Positions 46,636-55,361 of a stretch of 64,000 nucleotides of DNA are shown piece by piece. Numbering within the stretch: the stretch's first letter is position 1; each line of letters begins with the position of its first letter. The position numbers and the translations under genes were made by a program. Under the pieces are notes generated by a model, which was not told the DNA's origin, made no database searches, and was given only the letters and a program-made list of their open reading frames with translations. The DNA lies in contig JAHXHN010000001.1 in NCBI GenBank assembly GCA_025656675.1, positions 1,069,615-1,133,614 on the forward strand. Reading direction: 5' to 3'. This stretch comes from Candidatus Thiodiazotropha sp. (ex Codakia rugifera). GTDB lineage: Bacteria; Pseudomonadota; Gammaproteobacteria; Chromatiales; Chromatiaceae.

Positions 46636-47682
46636 ATGAAGAGAAAACAACTAAAAAATGGATTGCTGGGCATATTTACCGCATTATTACTCATACCCAG
46701 TATAAGCCTTGCCGATAAACCCTTCGAACGGATTGTTGTGTTCGGTGACAGTCTGTCTGATCCAGGCAATGCATTCTATCTGACAGGCAGGAAGCTTAAA
46801 CCACCCTACGATACGCTGGATGCCTTTTTAATACCCGATGCACCCTATGCAAGAGGTGGTAAACATTTTAGCAATGGTGCTACCTGGATTGAGCAATTGG
46901 CAAACAAGCTGGATCTGAGAGATAGCGTAAAACCTGCATTCAAGGGAGAGAACGAAGGCAAGTTGAAAAGGACGAACTACGCAGTCGGTGGTGCACGAGC
47001 CTATGAAGACGGGATCAATATCAATTTAACAGCGCAGATGAACGCTTTTTTTGCAGATGCTCAGGGTGTGGCGTCTGAGGATGCCCTGTATGTCATCGCG
47101 CTGGGGGGCAATGATGTAAGGGATGCAGTGGCTGCATTGTCAATCGATCCCGCAGGTGTTGTCAGTGGTGAGATCCTTGGCCGTGCACTGATAACAATAT
47201 CCGATAGTGTCTTTGCACTATACAATGCCGGTGCAAGGAAGTTACTGGTTGCTAATTCTCCTGATCTTTCATTGACACCGGGAATACAGTTACTTGATGT
47301 GCTTTCACCGGGAGCCTCGCTGGCGGCTGCACTTATCTCCCTCCAGTTTAATGCGGAACTCGATACGCTGCTTGACACCCTGAGTGCCGCATTTCCTGAT
47401 TTGGAGATAGCCCGGTTGGACGTATACCAGCGTGTGCATGATATCGTGGAAAACCCTGATGAATTCGGCCTGAAAAATGTTAAGGATGCCTGTGTGATGC
47501 CGAATCAACCGCCGTTTGCCTGCAAGAAGCCAAAAAGATACCTGTTTTGGGATGGTATCCATCCGACCAAAGCAGCGCATCGTATTCTCGCTGGTAATGC
47601 AGCAGAAATTCTGAGGGTGAAAAAAGATTATCATTGTGAGCGTGATGAAGATCATATCAGGCGCTCAGACAGGTGTAGATAG
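46636..47682 (+). CDS. GDSL/SGNH-family secreted esterase or lipase
   Basis: 348-aa hydrolase. The start is ATG 46636, with a consensus SD (AGGAGG) 7 nt upstream; the longer frame from 46549 is non-coding. A signal peptide ends near SLA-DK. The catalytic blocks are FGDSLSDPGN (nucleophile Ser), GGARAYEDG, ALGGNDVRDA and WDGIHPTKAAH (Asp/His pair). It resembles single-domain phospholipase/esterase members without an autotransporter barrel. Its end overlaps the next gene. Confidence 0.9.
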   Translation: MKRKQLKNGLLGIFTALLLIPSISLADKPFERIVVFGDSLSDPGNAFYLTGRKLKPPYDTLDAFLIPDAPYARGGKHFSNGATWIEQLANKLDLRDSVKPAFKGENEGKLKRTNYAVGGARAYEDGININLTAQMNAFFADAQGVASEDALYVIALGGNDVRDAVAALSIDPAGVVSGEILGRALITISDSVFALYNAGARKLLVANSPDLSLTPGIQLLDVLSPGASLAAALISLQFNAELDTLLDTLSAAFPDLEIARLDVYQRVHDIVENPDEFGLKNVKDACVMPNQPPFACKKPKRYLFWDGIHPTKAAHRILAGNAAEILRVKKDYHCERDEDHIRRSDRCR

Positions 47683-48100
47683 GGCCGCACTGGATGCCGC
47701 ACTGGCGTGCGGTATCCAGGCCGGAGGATGGTGTCCGCAAGGTAGATTGGCGGAAGACGGGACAATTCCTGAAAACTATCCAGTCAGGGAGTTAGCCAAT
47801 GCAGGGTATAAAGAGCGAACGCTGAAAAATGTCGTAGACAGCGATGGAACAATGATTGTCTATTTCGACAGCCTATCTGGAGGTACAGAACAAACGCTGA
47901 GTGATTGTCTCGCTCAAAAGAAACCCTATCTCCTGATCGATGGGGAGGAGGTTATCATTCAACGGGCAGCGAGCAAGATTCTCTCTTTCATCGAGAAAAA
48001 CCATATTACCGTTTTGAATGTGGCTGGGCCGCGTGCCAGTGGAGAGGCCAGAGCCTACGACTATACAAAGCAGGTATTACAACAGGTATTGAAAGTATAG
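47645..48100 (+). CDS. Putative molybdenum-carrier-like protein (YpsA/LOG-like fold)
   Basis: 151-aa cytoplasmic protein from ATG 47645 (GTG 47636 is in frame). The opening KIISGAQTGVDRAALDAALACGIQAGGWCPQGRLAEDG is the signature of the putative molybdenum carrier family, a Rossmann-like fold related to SLOG proteins; metal binding is not proven for most members. It overlaps the esterase gene by 38 nt in another frame. It lies 1.2 kb past a tungsten enzyme operon, which may or may not be meaningful. Confidence 0.85.
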   Translation: MKIISGAQTGVDRAALDAALACGIQAGGWCPQGRLAEDGTIPENYPVRELANAGYKERTLKNVVDSDGTMIVYFDSLSGGTEQTLSDCLAQKKPYLLIDGEEVIIQRAASKILSFIEKNHITVLNVAGPRASGEARAYDYTKQVLQQVLKV

Positions 48101-48134
48101 TTCTTTTCCTGATCTGAGCGGGCTTCCCTTCGGA

Positions 48135-48230
48135 CGAGACGCTAAGCGGCCATCCACGTTGTTGCGCTCCTTGGAAAGGGCCTGCCATTCCCTGCGGAAC
48201 GCGCCTAGCGGCTAGCCGCTTAGAGTCTCG
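48135..48230. repeat. Imperfect 16-bp inverted repeat pair
   Basis: CGAGACGCTAAGCGGC (48135-48150) and GCCGCTTAGAGTCTCG (48215-48230) are reverse complements with one mismatch, enclosing 64 bp. They could fold as a large hairpin at the end of the upstream transcript or be ends of a small mobile repeat. Confidence 0.5.
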
Positions 48231-48312
48231 GTATAATCGTCAAACAATATAAGACACCACACTAGTGGGTAAGAACGAACAAACAGCGGCTTTATTTGGA
48301 AAATAGTATAAG

Positions 48313-48431
48313 TGTCCGCAAATATCTTATTTTTACTTTATAATTCAAGTTTCGGTTCGGCGTTAACGTCCTCTGTCTTGCGAGTGGAAATTGCTTTCAT
48401 ATTTGCGTTAATTCGCGTTCATTTGCGGACA
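48313..48431. repeat. Short element bounded by 11-bp inverted repeats
   Basis: TGTCCGCAAAT at 48313-48323 and its exact reverse complement ATTTGCGGACA at 48421-48431 enclose 97 bp of AT-rich sequence containing TTTGCGTT and TTCGCGTT runs. The layout suggests a small dispersed or MITE-like repeat. Only this copy is in the window. Confidence 0.45.
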
Positions 48432-48576
48432 AATCACCTGGCTGGGTATTGAAAAGAGACCGCAATAAACTGCAAATGATTCAACGAAAAGTATTTGAGA
48501 GCGGAAGCTGCATCGATTTTAGAATGATTTTCGCACGGGACGAGTACCATGTACTTTCTCAGGCCGGAAATAAGCT

Positions 48577-49440
48577 ATGATTTTGCCTCCTCTGTTCAAG
48601 GATTTCCTGCTACTTTTTCTGCTTGGGCTGCTGTTCTTTTTAGCATTCATCGCCTATCTCTACCTTAACCAGACCAACCTGATTCATCTACCGGACATTC
48701 CATCAAGGGATGTGAATGTGTCGCCGCAACAGATTGGTCTTGGATACGAGTCAATCACCCTGCATACCGATGACAAGGTTAAACTGGATGGATGGTTTAT
48801 CCCGCTCGAAAACCCCCGGGCGACACTGCTTTTTTTTCATGGAAACGCAGGCAATATTTCACATCGGTTAGAGTCGCTCAAACTGTTTCACGAATTGGGG
48901 TTAGCTGTTTTGATAATTGACTACCGGGGATATGGCAGAAGTGAAGGTACCCCTTCGGAACAGGGTATCTATCGGGATGCAGAGAGCGCATGGCGATATC
49001 TAACTGTGACACGGAATATACCAGAGAGTGATATCATACTCTTTGGACGATCATTCGGTGGGGCAGTGGCAGCCTATCTCGCAGCGAAACACCCCAGTAT
49101 GGGGATAGTGCTTGAATCAACTTTTACCTCTGTACCGGATATGGCGGCAGAACTCTATCCTTGGTTACCCGCTCGTTGGTTGGTGCGATACCACTACAAT
49201 ACCCGTGAGCGGTTGGCGGATGTCAATAGTCGGGTAATGATAATTCATAGCAGGCATGATGAAATTATCCCCTTCGTCCATGGAAAAGTGTTGTTTGACA
49301 CTGCCAACGAACCAAAAGAATTCCTGGAAATGAGTGGTGGTCATAATGAGGGGTTTATGCAGAGTATTGATGACTACCGTCAGGGTTGGGATGATTTCAT
49401 TCGTTCTTGTGTCTCCTCTAAAGCCATGGGTTCAGGCTGA
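48577..49440 (+). CDS. Membrane-anchored alpha/beta hydrolase
   Basis: 287-aa serine hydrolase with one N-terminal hydrophobic helix (residues 7-30) that should anchor it in the inner membrane. The domain shows LLFFHGNAGNISHR (oxyanion region), FGRSFGGAVAA (nucleophile elbow GxSxG), an Asp in HSRHDEIIPF and His in GGHNEGF. It belongs to the YqkD/ABHD17-like group, whose substrates are mostly unknown. It starts 36 bp after the end of a weakly structured region and has its own transcription unit. Confidence 0.87.
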   Translation: MILPPLFKDFLLLFLLGLLFFLAFIAYLYLNQTNLIHLPDIPSRDVNVSPQQIGLGYESITLHTDDKVKLDGWFIPLENPRATLLFFHGNAGNISHRLESLKLFHELGLAVLIIDYRGYGRSEGTPSEQGIYRDAESAWRYLTVTRNIPESDIILFGRSFGGAVAAYLAAKHPSMGIVLESTFTSVPDMAAELYPWLPARWLVRYHYNTRERLADVNSRVMIIHSRHDEIIPFVHGKVLFDTANEPKEFLEMSGGHNEGFMQSIDDYRQGWDDFIRSCVSSKAMGSG

Positions 49441-49559
49441 ATATATATTTTTTTCGTTTCGTTAGAATGGTTCCTGGGCAAAATGGAGTGACGGGACAGA
49501 TAAAGTCTGTCCATATATTTTCTTAAACAGTCATATTTATTAAAAGTTATTGAGTGCAT

Positions 49560-51011
49560 ATGATGTCAGCAATTCCCATACGTAAAACAAAAATCGTGGC
49601 TACCATTGGACCGGCTTCTGATTCGGTCAAGACGCTTGAAGCGATGATTGTGGCCGGCATGAGTGTTGCCCGTCTCAATCTCTCTCATGGCAATTATGAG
49701 GAGCACAATCAGCGCATCGCGCGAATTCGCAAGGCATCCGAAAACCTTAAAATTCCAGTTGCCATCATGATCGATACGCGCGGAGTAGAGATACGCACGG
49801 GTAAAATTCGTCAAGGTCCCATCGAACTGGCATCCGGAGATGAATTCTCCCTCTTCACCGATGGACGGAGCGGTGATCAAAAGGGTGTTTCAGTCACCTA
49901 TCAGCGATTAAACCAGGAGGTCAATCCGGGTGATGTCATTCTTCTCGATGATGGTGCTATGGAACTGGTTGTTCAATCGGTGATGGATCGGGAGGTTCGA
50001 TGTAAGGTTGTGTTAGGCGGGACTCTAAAAGAGAACAAGGGTGTCAATTTACCCAATACGCAACTCTCCATGACGGCGGTGGAACCGGAACATCGGGATG
50101 ATATTCTTCAGGAGCTTTCATTTGCAGCGGAGAATGATGTCGACTATATCGCCGCTTCATTTATTCAGGACGCCGATGAAGTCAACAGGATGCGAGAGAT
50201 TCTGTTGGATAAAGGAGTGAACATCCCGATTATCGCCAAAATCGAGAACCGGGCCGGTATCGACAATCTCGAATCGATTGTGGCGGCAGCAGACGGCATT
50301 ATGGTGGCGAGAGGCGATATGGGTGTCGAGCTACCGCTGGCAGATGTGCCAAGTATGCAGAAGAAGATCATCCGCATTACGGTAAGCAATGGTAAACCTG
50401 TCATCACTGCTACCCAGATGCTGGCCTCCATGGAGCACAATCCCAAACCGACCCGCGCTGAAGCGAGTGACGTGGCGAACGCCATTCTGGATGGCTCATC
50501 AGCGGTAATGTTGTCAGGTGAGTCAGCGATGGGCGACTACCCGGTGGAGTCGGTAAAGACGATGGAGATGTTGGCGATACGCACAGAGGCTTCGTTGCGT
50601 GAGTATGGTTATCTCCAACGGATTATTCCCCATCCCTCCAATGTGGTGACAGAGGCGGTCAGCCATTCGGCTGTCAGTATGGCTGACCAGTTGCAAGCCG
50701 CTGCCATTATCAGTTTGACCGAGACCGGTTTCACCTCAAGACTGATTTCCAAACATCGACCGGAATGTCCTATTCTTGCGGTCACTCAATCACCCAGGGT
50801 GACGCGGCGGTTGTGTATGAATTGGGGTGTGATACCCATCCTCTATCAGGAAGAGAACTCGGATGAGGCAAAGATCGGGTTTTGTATTGAGCAGGCTAGG
50901 AAGCGGAGTGTCTTAATCGGTGGTGATATTGCCATTGCCACGAGTGGCTATAGTCAGACGACCGGTGGTACAGATCTGATCAGGGTGATGACCGTAGAAA
51001 ATGAAGGATGA
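49560..51011 (+). CDS. pyk: Pyruvate kinase
   Basis: Glycolytic enzyme making pyruvate and ATP from phosphoenolpyruvate and ADP. About 483 aa; it starts at one of two adjacent ATGs (49560 or 49563), with an upstream GTG at 49554 also in frame. The nucleotide and metal sites are present in RKTKIVATIGPAS, ARLNLSHG, IAKIENRAGIDN and IMVARGDMGVELP, and the substrate loop in TATQMLASM. The usual DTKGPEIR is DTRGVEIR here, a conservative variant. The C-terminal domain is intact. Confidence 0.95.
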   Translation: MMSAIPIRKTKIVATIGPASDSVKTLEAMIVAGMSVARLNLSHGNYEEHNQRIARIRKASENLKIPVAIMIDTRGVEIRTGKIRQGPIELASGDEFSLFTDGRSGDQKGVSVTYQRLNQEVNPGDVILLDDGAMELVVQSVMDREVRCKVVLGGTLKENKGVNLPNTQLSMTAVEPEHRDDILQELSFAAENDVDYIAASFIQDADEVNRMREILLDKGVNIPIIAKIENRAGIDNLESIVAAADGIMVARGDMGVELPLADVPSMQKKIIRITVSNGKPVITATQMLASMEHNPKPTRAEASDVANAILDGSSAVMLSGESAMGDYPVESVKTMEMLAIRTEASLREYGYLQRIIPHPSNVVTEAVSHSAVSMADQLQAAAIISLTETGFTSRLISKHRPECPILAVTQSPRVTRRLCMNWGVIPILYQEENSDEAKIGFCIEQARKRSVLIGGDIAIATSGYSQTTGGTDLIRVMTVENEG

Positions 51012-51061
51012 GCCATGTTGATCGTCAAACGGGCTGTTTTGTAATCCATTACACAATAGAA

Positions 51062-51093
51062 AAACCCCGTTACCCGAAGGTAACGGGGTTTCT
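51062..51093. terminator. Bidirectional rho-independent terminator between pyk and sodB
   Basis: Perfect 13-bp stem (AAACCCCGTTACC with GGTAACGGGGTTT) and a CGAA loop, with A-rich sequence on the left and T-rich on the right, so it works for both convergent genes. Confidence 0.9.
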
Positions 51094-51101
51094 GAATTCA
51101 C

Positions 51102-51683
51102 TTAACCCATGTTAGCTGCGACAAAGTCCCAGTTGACCACTTTCCAGAATGCTTCCAGGTAGGCGGGGCGTGCATTACGGTAGTCGATGTAGTAGGCATG
51201 CTCCCAGACGTCGGCCGTCAGCAGAGCCTTCTTACCGGAAGTCATTGGACTGCCGGCATTGGAGGTGTTGAAGATCTCCAGGCTGCCATCTTCGTTCTGC
51301 ACCAGCCATGTCCAACCGGAACCGAAATTTGTAGCGCCGGAAGTTGCAAATTTTTTCTTGAACTCATCGAAAGAGCCAAAGGTACTGTTGATGGCATCGG
51401 CCAATGCGCCACTTGGTGCGTTGGCGTCATTCGGGCTGCGCAGGCAGTTCCAGTAGAAGGTATGATTCCAGATCTGGGCGGCGTTGTTGAAGACGCCACC
51501 GGAGGATTTCATGACGATCTCTTCAAGGGAGGCATTCTCGAACTCAGTGCCGGGTATCAGGTTGTTCAGATTGGTCACATAGGTGTTGTGGTGTTTACCG
51601 TGATGGAATTCCAGTGTCTCTTTAGAGATAACAGGCTCCAGTGCGTCAATAGCATAGGGCAGGGCAGGTAGTTCGTGTGCCAT
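51102..51683 (-). CDS. sodB: Iron superoxide dismutase
   Basis: Cytoplasmic enzyme that dismutates superoxide. The 193-aa sequence has the metal ligands in [22 protein letters not shown], and [13 protein letters not shown], and the iron-type [13 protein letters not shown] segment. It ends in [10 protein letters not shown] single-gene unit with its own terminator. Confidence 0.97.
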   Translation of the reverse strand: MAHELPALPYAIDALEPVISKETLEFHHGKHHNTYVTNLNNLIPGTEFENASLEEIVMKSSGGVFNNAAQIWNHTFYWNCLRSPNDANAPSGALADAINSTFGSFDEFKKKFATSGATNFGSGWTWLVQNEDGSLEIFNTSNAGSPMTSGKKALLTADVWEHAYYIDYRNARPAYLEAFWKVVNWDFVAANMG

Positions 51684-51858
51684 GAGATAAGACTCCTTAT
51701 GTGTACGATATGAATACTTGTAGTGATCCTGGCAATGTCGAGGACCCGATTAAAACCTAGTAGAATGGTCGGCTATTCTAACGATGCCGATGCGGGGATG
51801 CAACAGGGGACATTGTAGGGGAAAATGATACCACCCTATGTTGGTAATTGAAGTGAGT

Positions 51859-53391
51859 ATGAACCCGATCGAACTGAATATTTTTGCTTCACGTCTGGAG
51901 GCGGTCTGCGATGAAATGGGTGTGGTTCTACGCAATGCCTCCTTTTCTCCCAATATTCGGGACAGGCTCGATTTTTCCTGCGCTGTGTTTGATGCCCAGG
52001 GCGCGCTCTGCGCCCAGGCTGCGCATATCCCTGTCCACCTTGGGAGTATGGCCTATGCGATGGCGGATATTGTCTCCAAGGTCGAGTGGCACGCGGGTGA
52101 TATGGTGGTGCTCAACGACCCGTTCATGGGAGGGACACATCTGCCCGATGTCACGCTCATCGCACCGCTTTTTTATGATGATCAGCTGACAGCTTTCCTG
52201 GTCAACCGGGCTCACCATGCCGATATTGGCGCCCGTTCGCCCGGATCGATGCCGGTCTCTTGCACCCTGGAGCAAGAGGGGCGTGTTATTGCGCCGGGTA
52301 AATTGGTCACAGGGGGGCAAATCGAAGCTGGTTTTTTAGCTGAGATCACAAGGGATAATCGCAACCCGGGAGAATCAAAAGGAGACTTCGCAGCGCAGAT
52401 CAGCGCCAATCGTAGCGGTCTGAACCGTCTTGAGTTATTGATTGATGAGTGGGGCAGGGAGATGTTCCTCGGCGGTCTCGATGCCCTCAATGCCTATGCA
52501 GAACGATTGGCGAGAGAGGCGCTTAAGCGCATACCGGTGGGTGAATACCGCTTCGAGGATTGTATGGACGATGACGGTCAGGGCAATCGGGATATACCCA
52601 TTTGTGTCTGTCTGGTGGTTGAAACAGACCGTATTCTTGTCGACTTCACCGGGACGGCCCCTCAGGTCCCCGGTAATATCAATTGCCCTCTTTCGGTGGC
52701 AGCTGCAGCAGTCTACTACGTCTTTCGTTGTCTTATGCCTTCCCAGACACCGGCCTGTGCAGGCAGCTTCAGGCCCATAGCGCTGTATGCCCCGCAAGGT
52801 TGTCTGCTCAATGCAAAACGCCCTGGGGCCGTTGCGGCGGGTAATGTGGAGACCAGTACCCGGGTGGTGGATGTGGTACTGGGTGCTCTCGCGCAGGTGT
52901 TGCCTGAAGAGATTCCGGCGGCCAGTCATGGCAGTATGAATAATCTGGCAATGGGCAATGATCGTGGTGATTTCCGTTGGGACTATTACGAGACTATTGG
53001 TGGAGGGATGGGTGCGGGCAGGACCGGTGGAGGGCTGAATGGGGTACAGACCCATATGACCAATACCCTGAATACACCTATCGAGGTGATCGAGACGCGC
53101 TTTCCGGTGCAGATAAAACAGTATGGCTTACGCCGTGGTTCGGGTGGGAAAGGTGCCAGATGTGGTGGTGAGGGCGTGGTTAGGACCTTTAAGTTTCTAG
53201 CGCCGACGCAGGTTACCCTGCTGACTGAGCGGCGCAGCCATCAGCCGTGGGGCAGTGCTGGGGGTCAGCCTGGGGCGTCGGGCATCAATCGTCTCAATGG
53301 CAAACCGCTACCGGCCAAGGTTAATCTGATGGTTGGTCCGGGTGATCGGCTCACTATCGAAACGCCGGGTGGTGGAGGTTGGGGAAGCTGA
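51859..53391 (+). CDS. Hydantoinase B/oxoprolinase family protein
   Basis: About 510 aa from ATG 51859 (MNPIELNIFASRLEAV); GTG and ATG codons slightly upstream are in frame. The HyuB pattern is clear: NIRDRLDFSCAVFD, HIPVHLGSMAYAM, NDPFMGGTHLPDVTLIAPLF, and VNRAHHADIGARSPGSMP. It ends GDRLTIETPGGGGWGS. HyuB normally pairs with HyuA to open hydantoins, 5-oxoproline or acetophenone-type substrates with ATP, but no hyuA is adjacent. The partner must be elsewhere or absent. Confidence 0.92.
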   Translation: MNPIELNIFASRLEAVCDEMGVVLRNASFSPNIRDRLDFSCAVFDAQGALCAQAAHIPVHLGSMAYAMADIVSKVEWHAGDMVVLNDPFMGGTHLPDVTLIAPLFYDDQLTAFLVNRAHHADIGARSPGSMPVSCTLEQEGRVIAPGKLVTGGQIEAGFLAEITRDNRNPGESKGDFAAQISANRSGLNRLELLIDEWGREMFLGGLDALNAYAERLAREALKRIPVGEYRFEDCMDDDGQGNRDIPICVCLVVETDRILVDFTGTAPQVPGNINCPLSVAAAAVYYVFRCLMPSQTPACAGSFRPIALYAPQGCLLNAKRPGAVAAGNVETSTRVVDVVLGALAQVLPEEIPAASHGSMNNLAMGNDRGDFRWDYYETIGGGMGAGRTGGGLNGVQTHMTNTLNTPIEVIETRFPVQIKQYGLRRGSGGKGARCGGEGVVRTFKFLAPTQVTLLTERRSHQPWGSAGGQPGASGINRLNGKPLPAKVNLMVGPGDRLTIETPGGGGWGS

Positions 53392-53510
53392 CTTGAAGAT
53401 TGTGCGGTCTGTGATCTGTAGGCATCGCTTGTATAGTATGCTGTGACAGCCCCAATATTGGCTTAATCATTCCCTGGGTGAATCCTCTGCCTGTCAGGGG
53501 GACGCTCTGC

Positions 53511-53996
53511 TCAATCGCTTGATGTACTTTTGCGGTTGTTTATCACGTCGTTCCATGCTTCGAATGCCTCATGTGGAGAGGTATAGGAGCGCATCTTCAG
53601 CGAAATAGGCTGAAGCAGATAGTGGCCGAGTCGGGGATGATAATTCAGGTGCGCCTGCATGTAATCACCACTCCAACCCAAGCGTAGGGATGGCCCTAAT
53701 ACCTGGTATTCCGTTTCACCACGCTCTTCACCGCTCCATCCTTCCGGGATGACAATCTGTGGATCATTTTCAGGGAAAAGAAGACGTGACAGCATCCAGG
53801 GGGTCAGGATCAATACCACACGCCAGCCACTGGTTCTACGGTAGGCATGAAGGTGGAAACCCAGATCACTGTTTGTCAATGGATCATCACTGAAAAAATT
53901 GCTATAGATCTCATGGTGTACATCAAGCAATGCAGCCTGAAAAGCCTCATCCTTACTGAGCGCTTTGGGTAGCAATTGCCACTGAGTCTCATGCAC
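53511..53996 (-). CDS. HybE/HupJ-like hydrogenase-assembly-type protein
   Basis: 161-aa protein starting at GTG 53996. The central block GWRVVLILTPWMLSRLLFP (residues 57-75) matches the conserved core of HybE/HupJ chaperones (compare VITPWMLSAVIFP in E. coli HybE), followed by a region with EYQVLGPSLRLG and a C-terminal helix. HybE-type proteins assist maturation of the [NiFe]-hydrogenase large subunit, but no hydrogenase genes are present here. It overlaps a 51-codon frame upstream by 8 nt. Confidence 0.65.
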   Translation of the reverse strand: MHETQWQLLPKALSKDEAFQAALLDVHHEIYSNFFSDDPLTNSDLGFHLHAYRRTSGWRVVLILTPWMLSRLLFPENDPQIVIPEGWSGEERGETEYQVLGPSLRLGWSGDYMQAHLNYHPRLGHYLLQPISLKMRSYTSPHEAFEAWNDVINNRKSTSSD

Positions 53997-54144
53997 AAAC
54001 AGTTTCCTTCTCTGTCATATACAACACTTCCAGTTGCACACCCTGTAGACGATAGACTTGCAGCTGGCTTCTTTGTGGCAGGAGATTAGCAAATGAGGGC
54101 AGCCACCTGTACGGATGGTGCTGCCAGAGTCGTTTTATTAGCAT
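53989..54144 (-). CDS. Possible 51-aa protein coupled to the HybE-like gene
   Basis: A small frame reading MLIKRLWQHHPYRWLPSFAN and onward to MTEKETVCA, stop at 53989-53991. Its final codons overlap the GTG start of the HybE-like gene (GTGCATGA), a typical coupled arrangement. It is basic and has no recognised family. Support is positional only. Confidence 0.35.
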   Translation of the reverse strand: MLIKRLWQHHPYRWLPSFANLLPQRSQLQVYRLQGVQLEVLYMTEKETVCA

Positions 54145-54206
54145 GCCTCTATCTGGGTGTGAAGATGACTGGATCGCTACCCTTGTGTACTGAAAGCCGC
54201 TTTGGA

Positions 54207-55067
54207 TTAAGCCTGCTTTAGTTTTACCGGTGCTAAAACCAGACTCATGACTTCATTGCTTTTTAACAGCATCTCGTCAACCATCGGTGCTACAGTTTCT
54301 GGGTTCAGGCCGGTTGCATCCCAGGCATAAGGGTCTATCGCCCACAACATTTCATCCAGGGAGAGGCCGACCATCTCGCCATTGGCGATAGCTTTGGCAA
54401 TGTGTACCAGGGATACCTCTTGTCGATGTTCGGTCGTTTGATCCGGGTGATGATGATGCCCGGTTACCGCCACGAAGCTATCGGGCAAACCCCAGGAGCG
54501 CATCAACTCAACGCCGACATCCATATTCGTGAAGCCCAGGATCTGTTGCTCCGTCTCTGGCAATACCCAGTTGTCTCCCCCGGTGATCTGCAGAATCTCT
54601 GTGGCCTTTGCCGGCAGTGTGAGATAGATCACCAGCCTTCCAACATCGTGCAACACCCCCATTACAAAAAGTCGTTCACTGTGTAGGGTGTTACAGCGCT
54701 TAGCCAATATCTGTGACATCACTCCCGTGGTGACTGAGTGGCGCCAGTAGTCGGTCATGTTCACCAGCTCATCCGGGATATTGGTAAAGGTTCGCATGGC
54801 AGAGGCCGCCATCACCAGGTTGCGCAATTCATCAGCACCGAGGATGGCAACTGCACGGGACAGGGTTTCGACTTTTGCCTGCTGACCATACAGTGCGCTG
54901 TTAGCCAGTCGGAGCAGCCGGGCCGAGATATCTGTATCCTGAATAATAATATCGGCAACCTGGGATGCGGAATAGTTGTCGGCCCCCATTATCTGGTTAA
55001 CTTTGATGCAGATATCGGGTAATGAGACTAGGTGGTCGATGTCCTTTATGAGCGATTTCGGGTCCAT
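54207..55067 (-). CDS. HDOD-domain signalling protein
   Basis: 286-aa protein consisting of an HDOD domain (about residues 15-210). It contains LVSLPDICIKVNQIMG, DTDISARLLRLANSALYG, MGVLHDVGRLVIY and a HHHHPDQT cluster. HDOD is an HD-related fold lacking the full catalytic set and is found in regulators of signal transduction and gene expression. No second domain is attached. The C-terminal 60 residues are helical. It is transcribed alone. Confidence 0.88.
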   Translation of the reverse strand: MDPKSLIKDIDHLVSLPDICIKVNQIMGADNYSASQVADIIIQDTDISARLLRLANSALYGQQAKVETLSRAVAILGADELRNLVMAASAMRTFTNIPDELVNMTDYWRHSVTTGVMSQILAKRCNTLHSERLFVMGVLHDVGRLVIYLTLPAKATEILQITGGDNWVLPETEQQILGFTNMDVGVELMRSWGLPDSFVAVTGHHHHPDQTTEHRQEVSLVHIAKAIANGEMVGLSLDEMLWAIDPYAWDATGLNPETVAPMVDEMLLKSNEVMSLVLAPVKLKQA

Positions 55068-55361
55068 TTTTACATCTCCTTACGTAATCATACCAATGTG
55101 ATATCCAATTCCAATTAAGCGACAAACTGAGTTATAACTTAATAAATTTGTGGTTAATTGGTTAAATGCATCACACTTGAGGGCTAACCGGTCTTCATTG
55201 AAAACTCGCCAGGCGATTTTCCAGACAATCTCTAAGCACTTGGATGCGCTATCGCGAGTGGTTAAACCGGGTTATCCGCCATGCCATCTTTGCTTGAGAT
55301 TGTAAGATCTGATGGGGCAGAAGCCAGTTTGAGGGATCAAACGTTTATGAGATGTGATGCT

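Larger units (their letters stand above)
48101..48576. other. Repeat-bearing intergenic region
   Basis: 476 bp between the Mo-carrier-like gene and the alpha/beta hydrolase, holding the two inverted-repeat structures at 48135-48230 and 48313-48431. No coding frame is supported and no tRNA-like fold was found. Confidence 0.45.

Noticed and set aside
48313..48431. CRISPR-like repeats
   Set aside because: Only one inverted pair is present, with no regularly spaced direct repeats and no cas genes.
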